In this document: piece by piece, positions 19,004 to 29,153 of the stretch | How the letters are laid out: each line of letters begins with the position of its first letter | How positions within the stretch are numbered: the stretch's first letter is position 1 | Assembly (NCBI GenBank): GCA_003279715.1 | Contig: QCGY01000005.1 | Location: 22,924 to 86,923, forward strand | Origin: Pelagibacteraceae bacterium AG-390-D18 | GTDB taxonomy: Bacteria; Pseudomonadota; Alphaproteobacteria; Pelagibacterales; Pelagibacteraceae | DNA length: 64,000 nt | Reading direction: 5' to 3' | The notes under the pieces: generated by a model | Database searches by the model: none | The model's input: the letters and a program-made list of their open reading frames with translations, nothing else | What the model was told of the DNA's origin: nothing | Position numbers and translations under genes: made by a program

Positions 19004-20083
19004 ATGGAAGTATTTTTACCCATAGCCCAAGTCTTTGTTAATCCAGTCGAAATACTTTTGTTAAGTGCAATTGTTGGAGTGCTTTCTGGTTTATTTGGTG
19101 TGGGAGGTGGTTTTTTAATGACCCCATTTTTAATTTTTTTGGGTGTACCTCCAGCATATGCAGTTGCTAACGAAGCTAATAATATTTTGGCTACGTCAGT
19201 ATCAGGATCTACAACACATTATTTAAAAAATACTTTAGATTATAAAATGGGCTTCATGATTGTCATTGGTGGAACAATTGGAACTGCTTTAGGGATTTAT
19301 ACTTTTACATATTTCAAAGGTATAGGAAAAATAGATACAGTTATATCTTTAGCTTATATGTATATACTTGCCATCATTGGTACATTAATGTTGGTAGAAA
19401 GTCTTAGAGAAATAGACAGAGCTAAAAGAAACATAGTAATTAAAAAAAAATTACATGTTCATTATTGGATTCATGGTCTTCCATTACGAATGAGATTTCC
19501 AAAATCAAAATTATATGAAAGTATATTTACGCCAATTTTGATAGGTTTGTTGGTAGGATTTATTGCGGCAATCATGGGAATAGGTGGTGCCTTTATTTTG
19601 GTGCCTGCAATGATCTATATTATTAAAATGCCAACAAGATTAGTTCCTGGAACTTCATTGTTTGTAACTATCTTTGTAAGTGTAATAGTTACTTTTTTAC
19701 ATTCATTTAATTATGGTTCAATAGATTTAATGTTAGTGGTAATGCTAGTTATTGGATCTATTATAGGTGTTCAATTAGGACAAAAACTTGGAGAAAAAAT
19801 AGATAGTTCTGGACTTAGAGCATTGCTAGCAATCTTACTGTTGGTTGTTGGTATAGCGATTGCCTACGATACTTTTTTTGCTGAACAAGCTCAAACAGAA
19901 ATATCTAGTATATCAAATTCAGATTTAAACTTTTTCTCAAAATTTATTAAAGAATTTTCAAATGATATGCCATTTTTTTATGGATTGTTTTCAATTATGT
20001 TTGCTATTTCTTTAGGTGTTGGTGCGGCATTTATTAGAAGATTTTTTTCTAATTTTAAGAAAAAAATGTTAATGAAATCTTAA
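19004..20083 (+). CDS. TauE/SafE family sulfite/anion exporter
   Basis: VGVLSGLFGVGGGFLMTPFLIFLGVPPAYAVA and GFIAAIMGIGGAFILVPAMIYI (duplicated TauE/SafE halves). Confidence 0.92.
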   Translation: MEVFLPIAQVFVNPVEILLLSAIVGVLSGLFGVGGGFLMTPFLIFLGVPPAYAVANEANNILATSVSGSTTHYLKNTLDYKMGFMIVIGGTIGTALGIYTFTYFKGIGKIDTVISLAYMYILAIIGTLMLVESLREIDRAKRNIVIKKKLHVHYWIHGLPLRMRFPKSKLYESIFTPILIGLLVGFIAAIMGIGGAFILVPAMIYIIKMPTRLVPGTSLFVTIFVSVIVTFLHSFNYGSIDLMLVVMLVIGSIIGVQLGQKLGEKIDSSGLRALLAILLLVVGIAIAYDTFFAEQAQTEISSISNSDLNFFSKFIKEFSNDMPFFYGLFSIMFAISLGVGAAFIRRFFSNFKKKMLMKS

Positions 20084-20092
20084 ATTACAAAT

Positions 20093-21178
20093 TTAGTAAA
20101 TAAATTTAATTAAAGTTTCAATATATATAAGACTTATAAAACCAACTGTAATAGCTGCAATCAAACCCACGATAAAAGGCTTATAACCCATTGATTTTAA
20201 TTCACTTAAATTAATTGAAATACCTACAGCAGCCATAGCCATAGTTAAAAATACTGTTGCTAAAGTTTTAAAATATCCAATTAAACCAACCCATAGACCG
20301 TAAGTATTGCTATCGACTGTAAAAAACTGATCACCAATATTTCTTACAATGATCATCCCTATAAAACCAATAACAAAATAAGGAAAAATACTTAAAATAG
20401 AGTAATTTTGACCTTTTAATTCACCTCGATTATATAAAAATGCAAATAATGGTATTAAAATTACTAAAAAAGTATTTCTTATTAACTTAGTAACCGTTGC
20501 AACGTTTAATGTTTCGGGGCTATTAAATTGCTGGTCATAGATTAAACCTGCTGCCGCAACTTGAGATGTCTCATGAATTGAGGTCCCTAAAAATAAACCA
20601 GTTTTTAAAGCATCATTATCAAAATACCATTCTGCAAAATATGGATAAACAATCATTGCAATAACCCCAAACAATGTAATGTTTGCAATTGCGTAAGCTA
20701 CTTCAGATTTTTTTGCATTAATAACTGGCGCTGTTGCAACAATTGCAGTTGCCCCACAAACACTTGTGCCTATAGCTATCAAATAAGACATTTTTGATGA
20801 AATAGGTACTTTTTTTATCAATAATTTTACAAGTATTATTACACCAAAAATACAAATAATAATTAAAGGTATAGCGATAGATCCAAATTTAATAAGTTCC
20901 TCAAAACTTAATCTTATTCCTAAAAAAATAATTCCTAACTTTAAGATATATTGTTGAGTAAAATCTAAACCAACCATCATGCCTGGTCTTGGAGTAAATG
21001 CATTACCCATTAAAATTCCAAGTAAAATTGCAATTAGAACTGTTGAAATTGGACTTTTAGGAGTTCCAAAAATTTCTATTGCTAAAACGTTATTTACCGC
21101 TTGGGAAAATAAGCAAAATATTAATGCTAAAACTACACCAGGAATAATAGCTTTTAAGTAATTATATTTTTGGAGCAC
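20093..21178 (-). CDS. YeiH/UPF0324-type putative sulfate exporter family membrane protein
   Basis: LGIIFLGIRLSFEELIKFG, AIGTSVCGATAIVATAPVINAKKSEVAYAIANITLFG, TSIHETSQVAAAGLIY. Confidence 0.9.
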   Translation of the reverse strand: MLQKYNYLKAIIPGVVLALIFCLFSQAVNNVLAIEIFGTPKSPISTVLIAILLGILMGNAFTPRPGMMVGLDFTQQYILKLGIIFLGIRLSFEELIKFGSIAIPLIIICIFGVIILVKLLIKKVPISSKMSYLIAIGTSVCGATAIVATAPVINAKKSEVAYAIANITLFGVIAMIVYPYFAEWYFDNDALKTGLFLGTSIHETSQVAAAGLIYDQQFNSPETLNVATVTKLIRNTFLVILIPLFAFLYNRGELKGQNYSILSIFPYFVIGFIGMIIVRNIGDQFFTVDSNTYGLWVGLIGYFKTLATVFLTMAMAAVGISINLSELKSMGYKPFIVGLIAAITVGFISLIYIETLIKFIY

Positions 21179-21189
21179 AAAAATAATTA

Positions 21190-22404
21190 TTAAGCACTTC
21201 TGTAGAGTTTAGTCATCACAAATTCTTTGTGACCTAAAGCTTCTGCACAAGTTAATCTTCCGTTTGCTACCCTTAATGTTGTTTTAATTAATTCATCTCC
21301 AGCTTGAGACATATTCATTTCACGAGTTAAAATTTTTGAAACATCGCAATCAATATGTTCACCCATACCTTTAACAGTTAAAGGGTTTGCAGTTAGTTTA
21401 ACAACTGGTTCAATCGGATTACCAACAATGTTACCTTGACCTGTTGGAAATAAATGAATATTAAATCCTGCTGCTGCTTGAAGTGTTACGCACTCTGCTG
21501 CTGCAGATGATGTATCCATAAAGTATAAACCTTTACCTTTAGTTGGTTCCTCTGCTGGCTCTAAAACATCAATAAATTTACAATTTCCAATTTTTTGGAA
21601 ATTTCCAAAAGCTTTTTCCTCAATTGTAGTTAATCCACCAGCAATATTACCAGCTGTAGGTTGACTTTCTGAGAGATCATCAGTTGCTTCCTTTAAAATA
21701 AAATCGTTGTAAGAATTCCAAGTTTTCATAAATTTATCAGAAGCCTCTGGAGTTGCACCTCTAGTAGCACAAACTTTCTCTGCACCAGTTAACTCAGATG
21801 TTTCTCCAAAACACAAATGAACACCCATTGGCTCTAATTTATCCATAAGATTACCAACTGTTGGGTTTGCAGCTAAACCAGATGTCGTATCAGATTCACC
21901 ACATTTAACTGATATCCAAAGATCACTCATTGGACATTCTTCTCTTTGTTTTTCTGAAGCCCACATCACATATTCTTGGGCTTTTTTTGAGGCTTTCATT
22001 GTAGTACCAATATCTCCAGTACGTTCTATGTGAAATCCTTCAACTGGTTTTCCAGTTTTAGCAATTCCATCAACAATTTTTTTAGTCCATTTTGGCTCAA
22101 TACCAATTACAATTACTGCTGCAACATTTGGGTTACATCCAGTTCCGATCATAGTTCTAAAATGGAGTTCTAAATCAGCCCCAAATTGAAGTCTCCCATA
22201 TGAATGGGGTAGAGCTACTGTTCCTTTAATATTGTTAGCAACAGCTTCAGCACATGCATTTGAAATATCATCTACTGGAAGAATGATTACATGATTTCTA
22301 GTACCAGCTCGGCCATTTTCTCTTTTATAACCTAAAAAACTTTTTGGAATTTCCATATTATTACCACTTCTTTGTTTTAACGTTGTGAACGTGAACATGC
22401 TCAC
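21190..22404 (-). CDS. suyB: Sulfolactate sulfo-lyase large subunit (UxaA/SuyB family)
   Basis: [80 protein letters not shown]; paired with suyA. Confidence 0.85.
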   Translation of the reverse strand: MSMFTFTTLKQRSGNNMEIPKSFLGYKRENGRAGTRNHVIILPVDDISNACAEAVANNIKGTVALPHSYGRLQFGADLELHFRTMIGTGCNPNVAAVIVIGIEPKWTKKIVDGIAKTGKPVEGFHIERTGDIGTTMKASKKAQEYVMWASEKQREECPMSDLWISVKCGESDTTSGLAANPTVGNLMDKLEPMGVHLCFGETSELTGAEKVCATRGATPEASDKFMKTWNSYNDFILKEATDDLSESQPTAGNIAGGLTTIEEKAFGNFQKIGNCKFIDVLEPAEEPTKGKGLYFMDTSSAAAECVTLQAAAGFNIHLFPTGQGNIVGNPIEPVVKLTANPLTVKGMGEHIDCDVSKILTREMNMSQAGDELIKTTLRVANGRLTCAEALGHKEFVMTKLYRSA

Positions 22405-22645
22405 CTTTTTTTATTGATTTAACTACTTTACCTATATCGTGACCATATTTAAGGATTGTATCACCTTCATTTAGATCAATCATTGCAATTTTATGACCCA
22501 AAGGAATTTCATCTATTGATTGTATATTTACTGAGCTATCATCTTCCATTATCCAGCATGCACAGTCTTGTTTTGGAGTGATTTTTTCAATAACCACTAC
22601 TCCAACGTTATCTTTTTTGTCGTGTATAATTATATCTGTTGCCAT
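22361..22645 (-). CDS. suyA: Sulfolactate sulfo-lyase small subunit (SAF/UxaA N-domain, SuyA)
   Basis: [21 protein letters not shown]...[48 protein letters not shown]. Confidence 0.85.
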   Translation of the reverse strand: MATDIIIHDKKDNVGVVVIEKITPKQDCACWIMEDDSSVNIQSIDEIPLGHKIAMIDLNEGDTILKYGHDIGKVVKSIKKGEHVHVHNVKTKKW

Positions 22646-22756
22646 ATCGTGTCGATTTGTTTGTTTGAATTTTCTAAATTCTTATATATTAATCGCAAAA
22701 ATTAACAAACGAATTTTAATAAATTTTAAATTTGCAATTTAGAGAGGTATGTTTTT

Positions 22757-24541
22757 ATGACTAAAATGACAACAGAAGAAGCTTTTGTAAAAGTTTTACA
22801 AATGCACGGTATTGAGCACTCATTTGGAATAATTGGATCAGCGTTTATGCCTATTTCAGATATTTTCCCGGATGCTGGAATTACTTTTTGGGATGTTGCT
22901 CATGAAACTAATGGTGGATTAATTGCAGATGGTTACACAAGAGCTACTGGTAAAATGTCAATGGTAATTGCGCAGAATGGACCTGGAATTACTGGACTAG
23001 TCACACCTATTAAAACTGCTTATTGGAACCACACTCCATTGTTATTGGTAACACCTCAAGCAGCAAATAAAACTATGGGTCAAGGTGGTTTTCAAGAAGT
23101 TGAACAAATGAATTTATTTAAAGATATGGTTTGTTATCAAGAAGAAGTTAGAGATCCTTCAAGAATGGCAGAGGTTTTAAATAGAGTAATTGAAAAAGCA
23201 ATTAGAGGATCTGCGCCTGCGCAAATCAATGTGCCAAGAGATTATTGGACTCAAGTTATTGATATTGATCTTCCACCTATCGTTAGACTAGAAAGACAAG
23301 CTGGTGGTGTTGATGCAATTAAAAAAGCAGCAGATTTATTATCCAATGCAAAATTTCCAGTAATACTATCAGGCGCTGGAGTTGTTATTGGTGGTGCTAT
23401 TGAAGATTGTAAAAAACTTGCAGAAAAGTTAGATGCACCAGTATGTTCTGGTTATCAACATAATGATAGTTTCCCAGGTAGTCATCCGCTAGCTGCTGGT
23501 CCTTTGGGTTACAATGGTTCAAAAGCAGGAATGGAATTAATTCAAAAAGCTGATGTTGTTTTAGCATTAGGTACAAGACTAAATCCTTTTTCAACACTTC
23601 CAGGTTACGGAATGGATTATTGGCCGAAAGATGCAAGCATCATTCAAGTTGATATGAATCCAGATAGAATTGGTTTAACAAAAAAAGTTACAGTTGGAAT
23701 TTGTGGTGATGCTAAATTAGTTTCACAACAAATATTAGCTCAACTTTCACCAACAGCTGGTGATACTGATAGACAAGCAAGAAAAGATATTATTCATCAA
23801 ACCAAATCAGCTTGGTTACAAAAATTATCAAGTCTTGATCATGAAGACGATGATGAAGGTACTGTTTGGAATAAAGAAGCTAGAAAAAGAGATTCAGACA
23901 GAATGTCTCCTAGACAAGCTTGGAGAGCAATTCAAGCAGGTATGCCTGATGATGTAATTATTTCAAGTGATATTGGAAATAACTGTGCAATTGGAAATGC
24001 TTATCCAACTTTTGAAAAAGGAAGAAAATATTTGGCACCAGGATTATTTGGTCCTTGTGGGTATGGTTTCCCTTCAATTCTAGGTGCAAAAATTGGTTGT
24101 CCAGATACTCCGGTAATTGGTTTTGCAGGTGACGGTGCTTTTGGTATTAGTATGAACGAGATGAGCTCATGTGCCAGAGAAGAATGGCCAGCAATTGCCA
24201 TGGTTATCTTTAGAAATTACCAATGGGGAGCAGAAAAAAGGAACACTACTCTTTGGTTTGATGACAATTTTGTTGGAACAGAACTTGATCCAGAACTAAG
24301 TTATGCAAAAGTTGCTGATGCTTGTGGATTAAAAGGTGTAACTGTTAGAACAATGGAAGAAACTACAACAGCAATAAAACAATCTTGTGAAGATCAGAAG
24401 AAAGGAATAACAACCTTTATCGAAGTAATCCTAAATCAAGAGCTTGGTGAGCCATTTAGAAGAGACGCTATGAAAAAACCTGTTAAAGTAGCTGGAATAA
24501 AAAAAGAGGACATGAAACCGCAAATATTTTTGAATGAGTAA
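22757..24541 (+). CDS. xsc: Sulfoacetaldehyde acetyltransferase
   Basis: ThDP-enzyme with MTTEEAFVKVLQMHGIEHSFGIIGSAFMPISDIFPDAGI...WDVAHE start and FIEVILNQELGEPFRRDAMKKPV end characteristic of Xsc. Confidence 0.94.
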   Translation: MTKMTTEEAFVKVLQMHGIEHSFGIIGSAFMPISDIFPDAGITFWDVAHETNGGLIADGYTRATGKMSMVIAQNGPGITGLVTPIKTAYWNHTPLLLVTPQAANKTMGQGGFQEVEQMNLFKDMVCYQEEVRDPSRMAEVLNRVIEKAIRGSAPAQINVPRDYWTQVIDIDLPPIVRLERQAGGVDAIKKAADLLSNAKFPVILSGAGVVIGGAIEDCKKLAEKLDAPVCSGYQHNDSFPGSHPLAAGPLGYNGSKAGMELIQKADVVLALGTRLNPFSTLPGYGMDYWPKDASIIQVDMNPDRIGLTKKVTVGICGDAKLVSQQILAQLSPTAGDTDRQARKDIIHQTKSAWLQKLSSLDHEDDDEGTVWNKEARKRDSDRMSPRQAWRAIQAGMPDDVIISSDIGNNCAIGNAYPTFEKGRKYLAPGLFGPCGYGFPSILGAKIGCPDTPVIGFAGDGAFGISMNEMSSCAREEWPAIAMVIFRNYQWGAEKRNTTLWFDDNFVGTELDPELSYAKVADACGLKGVTVRTMEETTTAIKQSCEDQKKGITTFIEVILNQELGEPFRRDAMKKPVKVAGIKKEDMKPQIFLNE

Positions 24542-24603
24542 AAATTAAATTTTACTTATCTCAAGATTTTTAATTATTGAGTGAATTTCATTTTTTAACA
24601 TTA

Positions 24604-25659
24604 TTAACTTATATTAATTAATTTTTTTTGCTCTGCTAAATCAGCATCGGTCATTTCTTTTATTAAATCGTTGAAAGTAGTTTTTGGACTCCATTTTAAA
24701 ATTTTTTTTGCTTTTTGATAGTTCCCTTTAAGAGAGTCTACTTCAGTTGGTCGAAAATATTTTTTACTAATCTCAATTATAACTTTATTATTTTCTATAT
24801 TTATACCTTTTTCATTTATTCCTTTTCCTGACCACTTTATATTTATGCCCAAATGTTTTGCTGTTAAATTTACAAAATCTTTAACTGTATATTGTTTGTT
24901 GGTTGCGATAATAAAATCTTCAGGTTTTTTTTGTTGTAACATTTTCCACATTGCTAAAACATAATCTCTAGCGTGACCCCAATCTCTTTTTGAATTTATA
25001 TTTCCTAAAATTAATTTTTTTTGAAGACCTAACTTTATCCTTGCTAAACCAGTAGTAATTTTTCTAGTTACAAAAGTTTCGCCTCTATATGGTGACTCAT
25101 GATTAAATAAAATTCCGTTACAAGCATAAAAGTTATATGCTTCTCTGTAGTTTACAATAATCCAGTAGGCATAGAGTTTTGCAATAGCATATGGACTTCT
25201 TGGATAAAATTTTGTGTTTTCATTTTGTACCTTATCTTTAGTATTGCCAAAAAGTTCTGAAGTAGACGCTTGATAAATTTTTGTTTTTTTTATTAAACCA
25301 GCAGATTTTACAGACTCTAATAACCTCAAAACACCCAGAGCATCTGAGTTTGCAGTATATTCTGGAATTTCAAATGAAACCTTAACATGACTTTGAGCTG
25401 CTAAATTATATATTTCATCTGGTCTGACTTTATTCAGAAGTCTAATTAAGCTTGAAGAATCGGTCATATCACCATGGTGTAAATAAAATCTTTTATCTTT
25501 TAAATCTTTGTTTTCAAAAAATTCATCTATCCGTTTTGTGTTTATTAATGAAGTTCTTCTTTTTAAACCATGAACTTCATAATTTTTTTCCAATAATAAT
25601 TTAGTTAAATAATACCCATCTTGACCTGTTATACCGGTTATAATTGCTTTTTTTTTCAT
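24604..25659 (-). CDS. gmd: GDP-mannose 4,6-dehydratase
   Basis: ITGITGQDGYYLTKLLLEKNYEVHGLKRR, AAQSHVKVSFE, FYPRSPYAIAKLYAYW, NHESPYRGETFVTRKIT. Confidence 0.95.
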   Translation of the reverse strand: MKKKAIITGITGQDGYYLTKLLLEKNYEVHGLKRRTSLINTKRIDEFFENKDLKDKRFYLHHGDMTDSSSLIRLLNKVRPDEIYNLAAQSHVKVSFEIPEYTANSDALGVLRLLESVKSAGLIKKTKIYQASTSELFGNTKDKVQNENTKFYPRSPYAIAKLYAYWIIVNYREAYNFYACNGILFNHESPYRGETFVTRKITTGLARIKLGLQKKLILGNINSKRDWGHARDYVLAMWKMLQQKKPEDFIIATNKQYTVKDFVNLTAKHLGINIKWSGKGINEKGINIENNKVIIEISKKYFRPTEVDSLKGNYQKAKKILKWSPKTTFNDLIKEMTDADLAEQKKLINIS

Positions 25660-25757
25660 AGTTATAAATATTTTATATCTTTAACGTAATTATTAAAAGA
25701 ATAAATCATGATATTGTATTAAAAGAATTTTTATTTTAAATTTAATTTACCTAACAG

Positions 25758-27059
25758 ATGATTATTAATGATAAATACTGCTCCTGGATTAATGATTTAA
25801 ATTCCAGAACAGATATTAAAACACTTCAAACAAATGAATATTGTGAATGGTTAGTAATTGGCGCAGGTTATACCGGATTATCTGCGGCAAGAAAATTAGG
25901 TAATTTATATCAAAATCAAAAAATTATATTAGTAGATGCTCAATTAGCTGGTGAGGGTTCTAGCAGTAGAAATTCGGGATATTTAGTTGATACCACTCTT
26001 AATGATGGTTTTATTTCTAATAAAGAATTAGATAATTATAAAAAAAAAACTGATATTTATGATTTAGGTATAAATGTTGTTAGAAAGTTTATAAATGAAC
26101 ATAAAGTTGACTGTGATTGGAATGAATGTGGAAAATATTTTGCATCTTCAAAAATCGAAGATGAAAAGACTTTAAGAAACTTTTCAAATATTCTTTCTAA
26201 ATTAGGTTTTGAGAATAATTTATTACGTAATAATGAATTATTAAAAAGACTGGGGACTAGTTTTTACAATATAGGACTTCATACTAAAGGTGGAATTTTA
26301 TTACATCCTGCAAAATTAGCAAGAGCGATGATTGATGTGTTACCAGACAATGTTTTTTTAAAAGAAAATTCATCTTTACTAAATTGGAATAAAAAAAATG
26401 ATGTAATTATTTGTAATTTTAAAAATGGACAAATAAAAAGTAAGAAAATTATTTTTGCTACAAACGGTTTTTTAAAATCTTTAGGTATTAAGTCAAATTA
26501 CAATTTTCCAATTACTTTAACTGCTAGTATGACAAGATCATTAACTGATGAAGAATTTAAGTCTATTGGATCACCAAAAGAGTGGGGCGTATTACCTGTA
26601 AGACCAATGGGCGCTACAATCAGAATGACAAAAGATAGAAAAATTTTGATACGAAATACAGCTGAAGTTCACAATCCTTTTAAAATGTCTAAAACAAATT
26701 TAGAAAAAAGATCAATCAGCCAAAGAATAGGGATAAAAAAAAGATTTCCACAATTACCTGATGATATTATTCAATCAACATGGTCAGGAATTGTGTCTAG
26801 AACAAGAAATAGTTCACAAATATTTGAAAAAATTGATAAAAATGTTTTTGCTGCTGGTTGTTATAATGGCTCTGGTATAGGTGTTGGAACATTATTTGGA
26901 GAACAAATTGCTTTAAAAGCAAGTAATGAAAATACTAAAGAAATAAAAATTATAGAAGCAAGAAACAAACCTACTTGGCTACCACCTCAACCTTTCTTAA
27001 ATTTTGGAATTAAAACTAGATTAATTTATGAACGTTTAAGAGCAAAGTCAGAGATCTAA
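25758..27059 (+). CDS. FAD-dependent oxidoreductase (DAO / glycine-D-amino acid oxidase-like)
   Basis: EWLVIGAGYTGLSAARKLG, DAQLAGEGSSSRNSGYL, AGCYNGSGIGVGTLFGEQIA. Confidence 0.88.
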   Translation: MIINDKYCSWINDLNSRTDIKTLQTNEYCEWLVIGAGYTGLSAARKLGNLYQNQKIILVDAQLAGEGSSSRNSGYLVDTTLNDGFISNKELDNYKKKTDIYDLGINVVRKFINEHKVDCDWNECGKYFASSKIEDEKTLRNFSNILSKLGFENNLLRNNELLKRLGTSFYNIGLHTKGGILLHPAKLARAMIDVLPDNVFLKENSSLLNWNKKNDVIICNFKNGQIKSKKIIFATNGFLKSLGIKSNYNFPITLTASMTRSLTDEEFKSIGSPKEWGVLPVRPMGATIRMTKDRKILIRNTAEVHNPFKMSKTNLEKRSISQRIGIKKRFPQLPDDIIQSTWSGIVSRTRNSSQIFEKIDKNVFAAGCYNGSGIGVGTLFGEQIALKASNENTKEIKIIEARNKPTWLPPQPFLNFGIKTRLIYERLRAKSEI

Positions 27060-27071
27060 TTTTAAGGATGT

Positions 27072-27956
27072 CTAGTTAGCTTTTGTTTTTTGATTAATTA
27101 CAAGAATTGCTCCAATTATTAGAATGGGAAGACCTATAATTAAATCTATTTGCCATTCTAATTTTTCAAAAATTGTTGAGATTATTAATGCTAAAACTGG
27201 CATAATAACCCCAACATATCCAGCTCTACCGGGACCAACTTTTTCAAGTAATTTTAGATAGGAAACAAAAGCAAATATTGAACCAAAAATAGAAAGATAA
27301 AGTAAAGAACTAATATAACTTACACTATTTTCAAATAATAATTCAGCACCACGAACTTGAGTAACTAAAAAGGTTACAAACGAACCATATAACATAGCAT
27401 ATGCAATCGTTTGAATTGGTAGAAAATTATTATTTAAGTTTCTTTGATGCACCATGTTGCCAGTTGATGCACAAAAAGTTCCTATTAAAGCTAAAAACAA
27501 ACCAACGTGAGTGTCTTCTGATAAGCTAAAATTAAATATTTCATCATTAAAAATAATTATAATTCCAATCATTCCAATTGTTGCTCCAATTAAAGTTTTT
27601 AAAGAAGGTTTTTTTTTAAAGTAAAATGTCTCTCCTAAAATATTCATTATAACAACAGTTGAAAAAACAATCGCAGGAAATGCGCTAATTAGATAAGTAT
27701 TTGATAGATAAAAGAAAACATAATTAATTGAATAAAGACAAGTTCCAAAAAACAAAAACCAAAAATGATGATTAATAGAAAATTTTAAATTTTTATTTTT
27801 AATCACTAGGTATATAAAAATAATTATTGCTGCGATTAAGAATCTATAGAAAACTGACACTAGTGGATCTACATAACCTAATTGAAACTTAATTAAATAC
27901 CAAGTGGGTGACCAACAAAAGAGAGTTATCAAAAATAAGATATAATTATTCATCAT
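27072..27956 (-). CDS. EamA/DMT-family transporter
   Basis: About 10 TM helices in two repeats, internal GATIGMIGIIIIF and SVFYRFLIAA motifs. Confidence 0.85.
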   Translation of the reverse strand: MMNNYILFLITLFCWSPTWYLIKFQLGYVDPLVSVFYRFLIAAIIIFIYLVIKNKNLKFSINHHFWFLFFGTCLYSINYVFFYLSNTYLISAFPAIVFSTVVIMNILGETFYFKKKPSLKTLIGATIGMIGIIIIFNDEIFNFSLSEDTHVGLFLALIGTFCASTGNMVHQRNLNNNFLPIQTIAYAMLYGSFVTFLVTQVRGAELLFENSVSYISSLLYLSIFGSIFAFVSYLKLLEKVGPGRAGYVGVIMPVLALIISTIFEKLEWQIDLIIGLPILIIGAILVINQKTKAN

Positions 27957-28001
27957 TAGTTATAATTTCTAATCCTTATTGAATAATATGATAGGAATAT
28001 T

Positions 28002-29153
28002 TTATAGAACAACTAAATCTAATTTCTGCTTGCCCAATCTCTCATTACCATTCTCGGTTACTAAATAGGTTTCTCCTAAATTCATTGCTAAATTATTATC
28101 TGAGTCCATCAATATCATATGCATGAAGAAAACGTTACCAGGAGTGATTATGTAGGGATTGCCAGTATATAACATAGGCCAGTCCATCCAATTAGGTGAA
28201 AATGTTGAGCCTAACGAATATCCACAAGCATTCATTCTTGCTTTGTTGAATCCTAAATCATCAAAAGTTTTAGCATGAGTATCAAAAACATCACCTGCAG
28301 TTTTCCCTGGAACCAAATTATTTACACAATTATTTAAAGCTTCAACACAAGCTTCATGCATCTTTATGTGTTTAGGATCAGCTTTTCCAATAGGGATCGT
28401 TCTAAACATTGCAGAATGATAGTGTTTATAAGTGCCAGCCCATTCTAAACTTAGCTGATCTTTTTCAGATAAATTTCTTTTTTCTGCCTGATATCTACAT
28501 AGCAATGCATTAGATCCTGAACCAATGATATATTCATTTGCTGGATAATCACCACCACCTTCAAGAACTACCTTTTGCATTTCAGCTAAAATTTTTGCCT
28601 CATTTGCACCAGCTTTTGAATGTTTCCAGGCTTCATCAAGAGCTTTGTCAGCTAGTTCTGCAGCTTTTCTAACATACACTAATTCTTCGTTAGATTTAAT
28701 TACTCTTAATTTTGTAATTAATTCTGATTGATCTTCAATTTTACAATAGTTGTCCAAAGATTTGTTTAATTTTAAGGCGTTGCGTCCCGTCATTCCATAT
28801 GCCTCATATTCAATACCAATATTTTTGCCTTTCAAATCAAGCTCATTTAATATCTGCTTTAGATCACCTGTTGGATTAATTCCGTCTTTATCAACCCAAA
28901 TTCTTATATCTTCAATATTAGATGTATTTTGTGCTTGTCTTAAATCTGGTGCACGCGTTAATAGAATTACATTTCCTTTTTGATCAAGCACAAGACTTTG
29001 AAAAAAAACATATCCAAAAGTATCATATCCTGTTAGCCAATACATAGACTCTTGTCTAAACATCAAAAGAGCATCAAGGTTTTGCTCTTTCATAGATATT
29101 AAAACATCTTTTTTTCTTTTAGAAAATTCTTCCTTGCTAAAATGAAGAGCCAT
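28002..29153 (-). CDS. M24-family (creatinase/ectoine-hydrolase-like) hydrolase with divergent metal site
   Basis: Creatinase N-domain (NLDALLMFRQESMYWLTGYDTFGY) and pita-bread C-domain; ligand positions changed (LEWAG...HSAMFRT, CGYSLGSTFSPNW). Confidence 0.8.
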   Translation of the reverse strand: MALHFSKEEFSKRKKDVLISMKEQNLDALLMFRQESMYWLTGYDTFGYVFFQSLVLDQKGNVILLTRAPDLRQAQNTSNIEDIRIWVDKDGINPTGDLKQILNELDLKGKNIGIEYEAYGMTGRNALKLNKSLDNYCKIEDQSELITKLRVIKSNEELVYVRKAAELADKALDEAWKHSKAGANEAKILAEMQKVVLEGGGDYPANEYIIGSGSNALLCRYQAEKRNLSEKDQLSLEWAGTYKHYHSAMFRTIPIGKADPKHIKMHEACVEALNNCVNNLVPGKTAGDVFDTHAKTFDDLGFNKARMNACGYSLGSTFSPNWMDWPMLYTGNPYIITPGNVFFMHMILMDSDNNLAMNLGETYLVTENGNERLGKQKLDLVVL

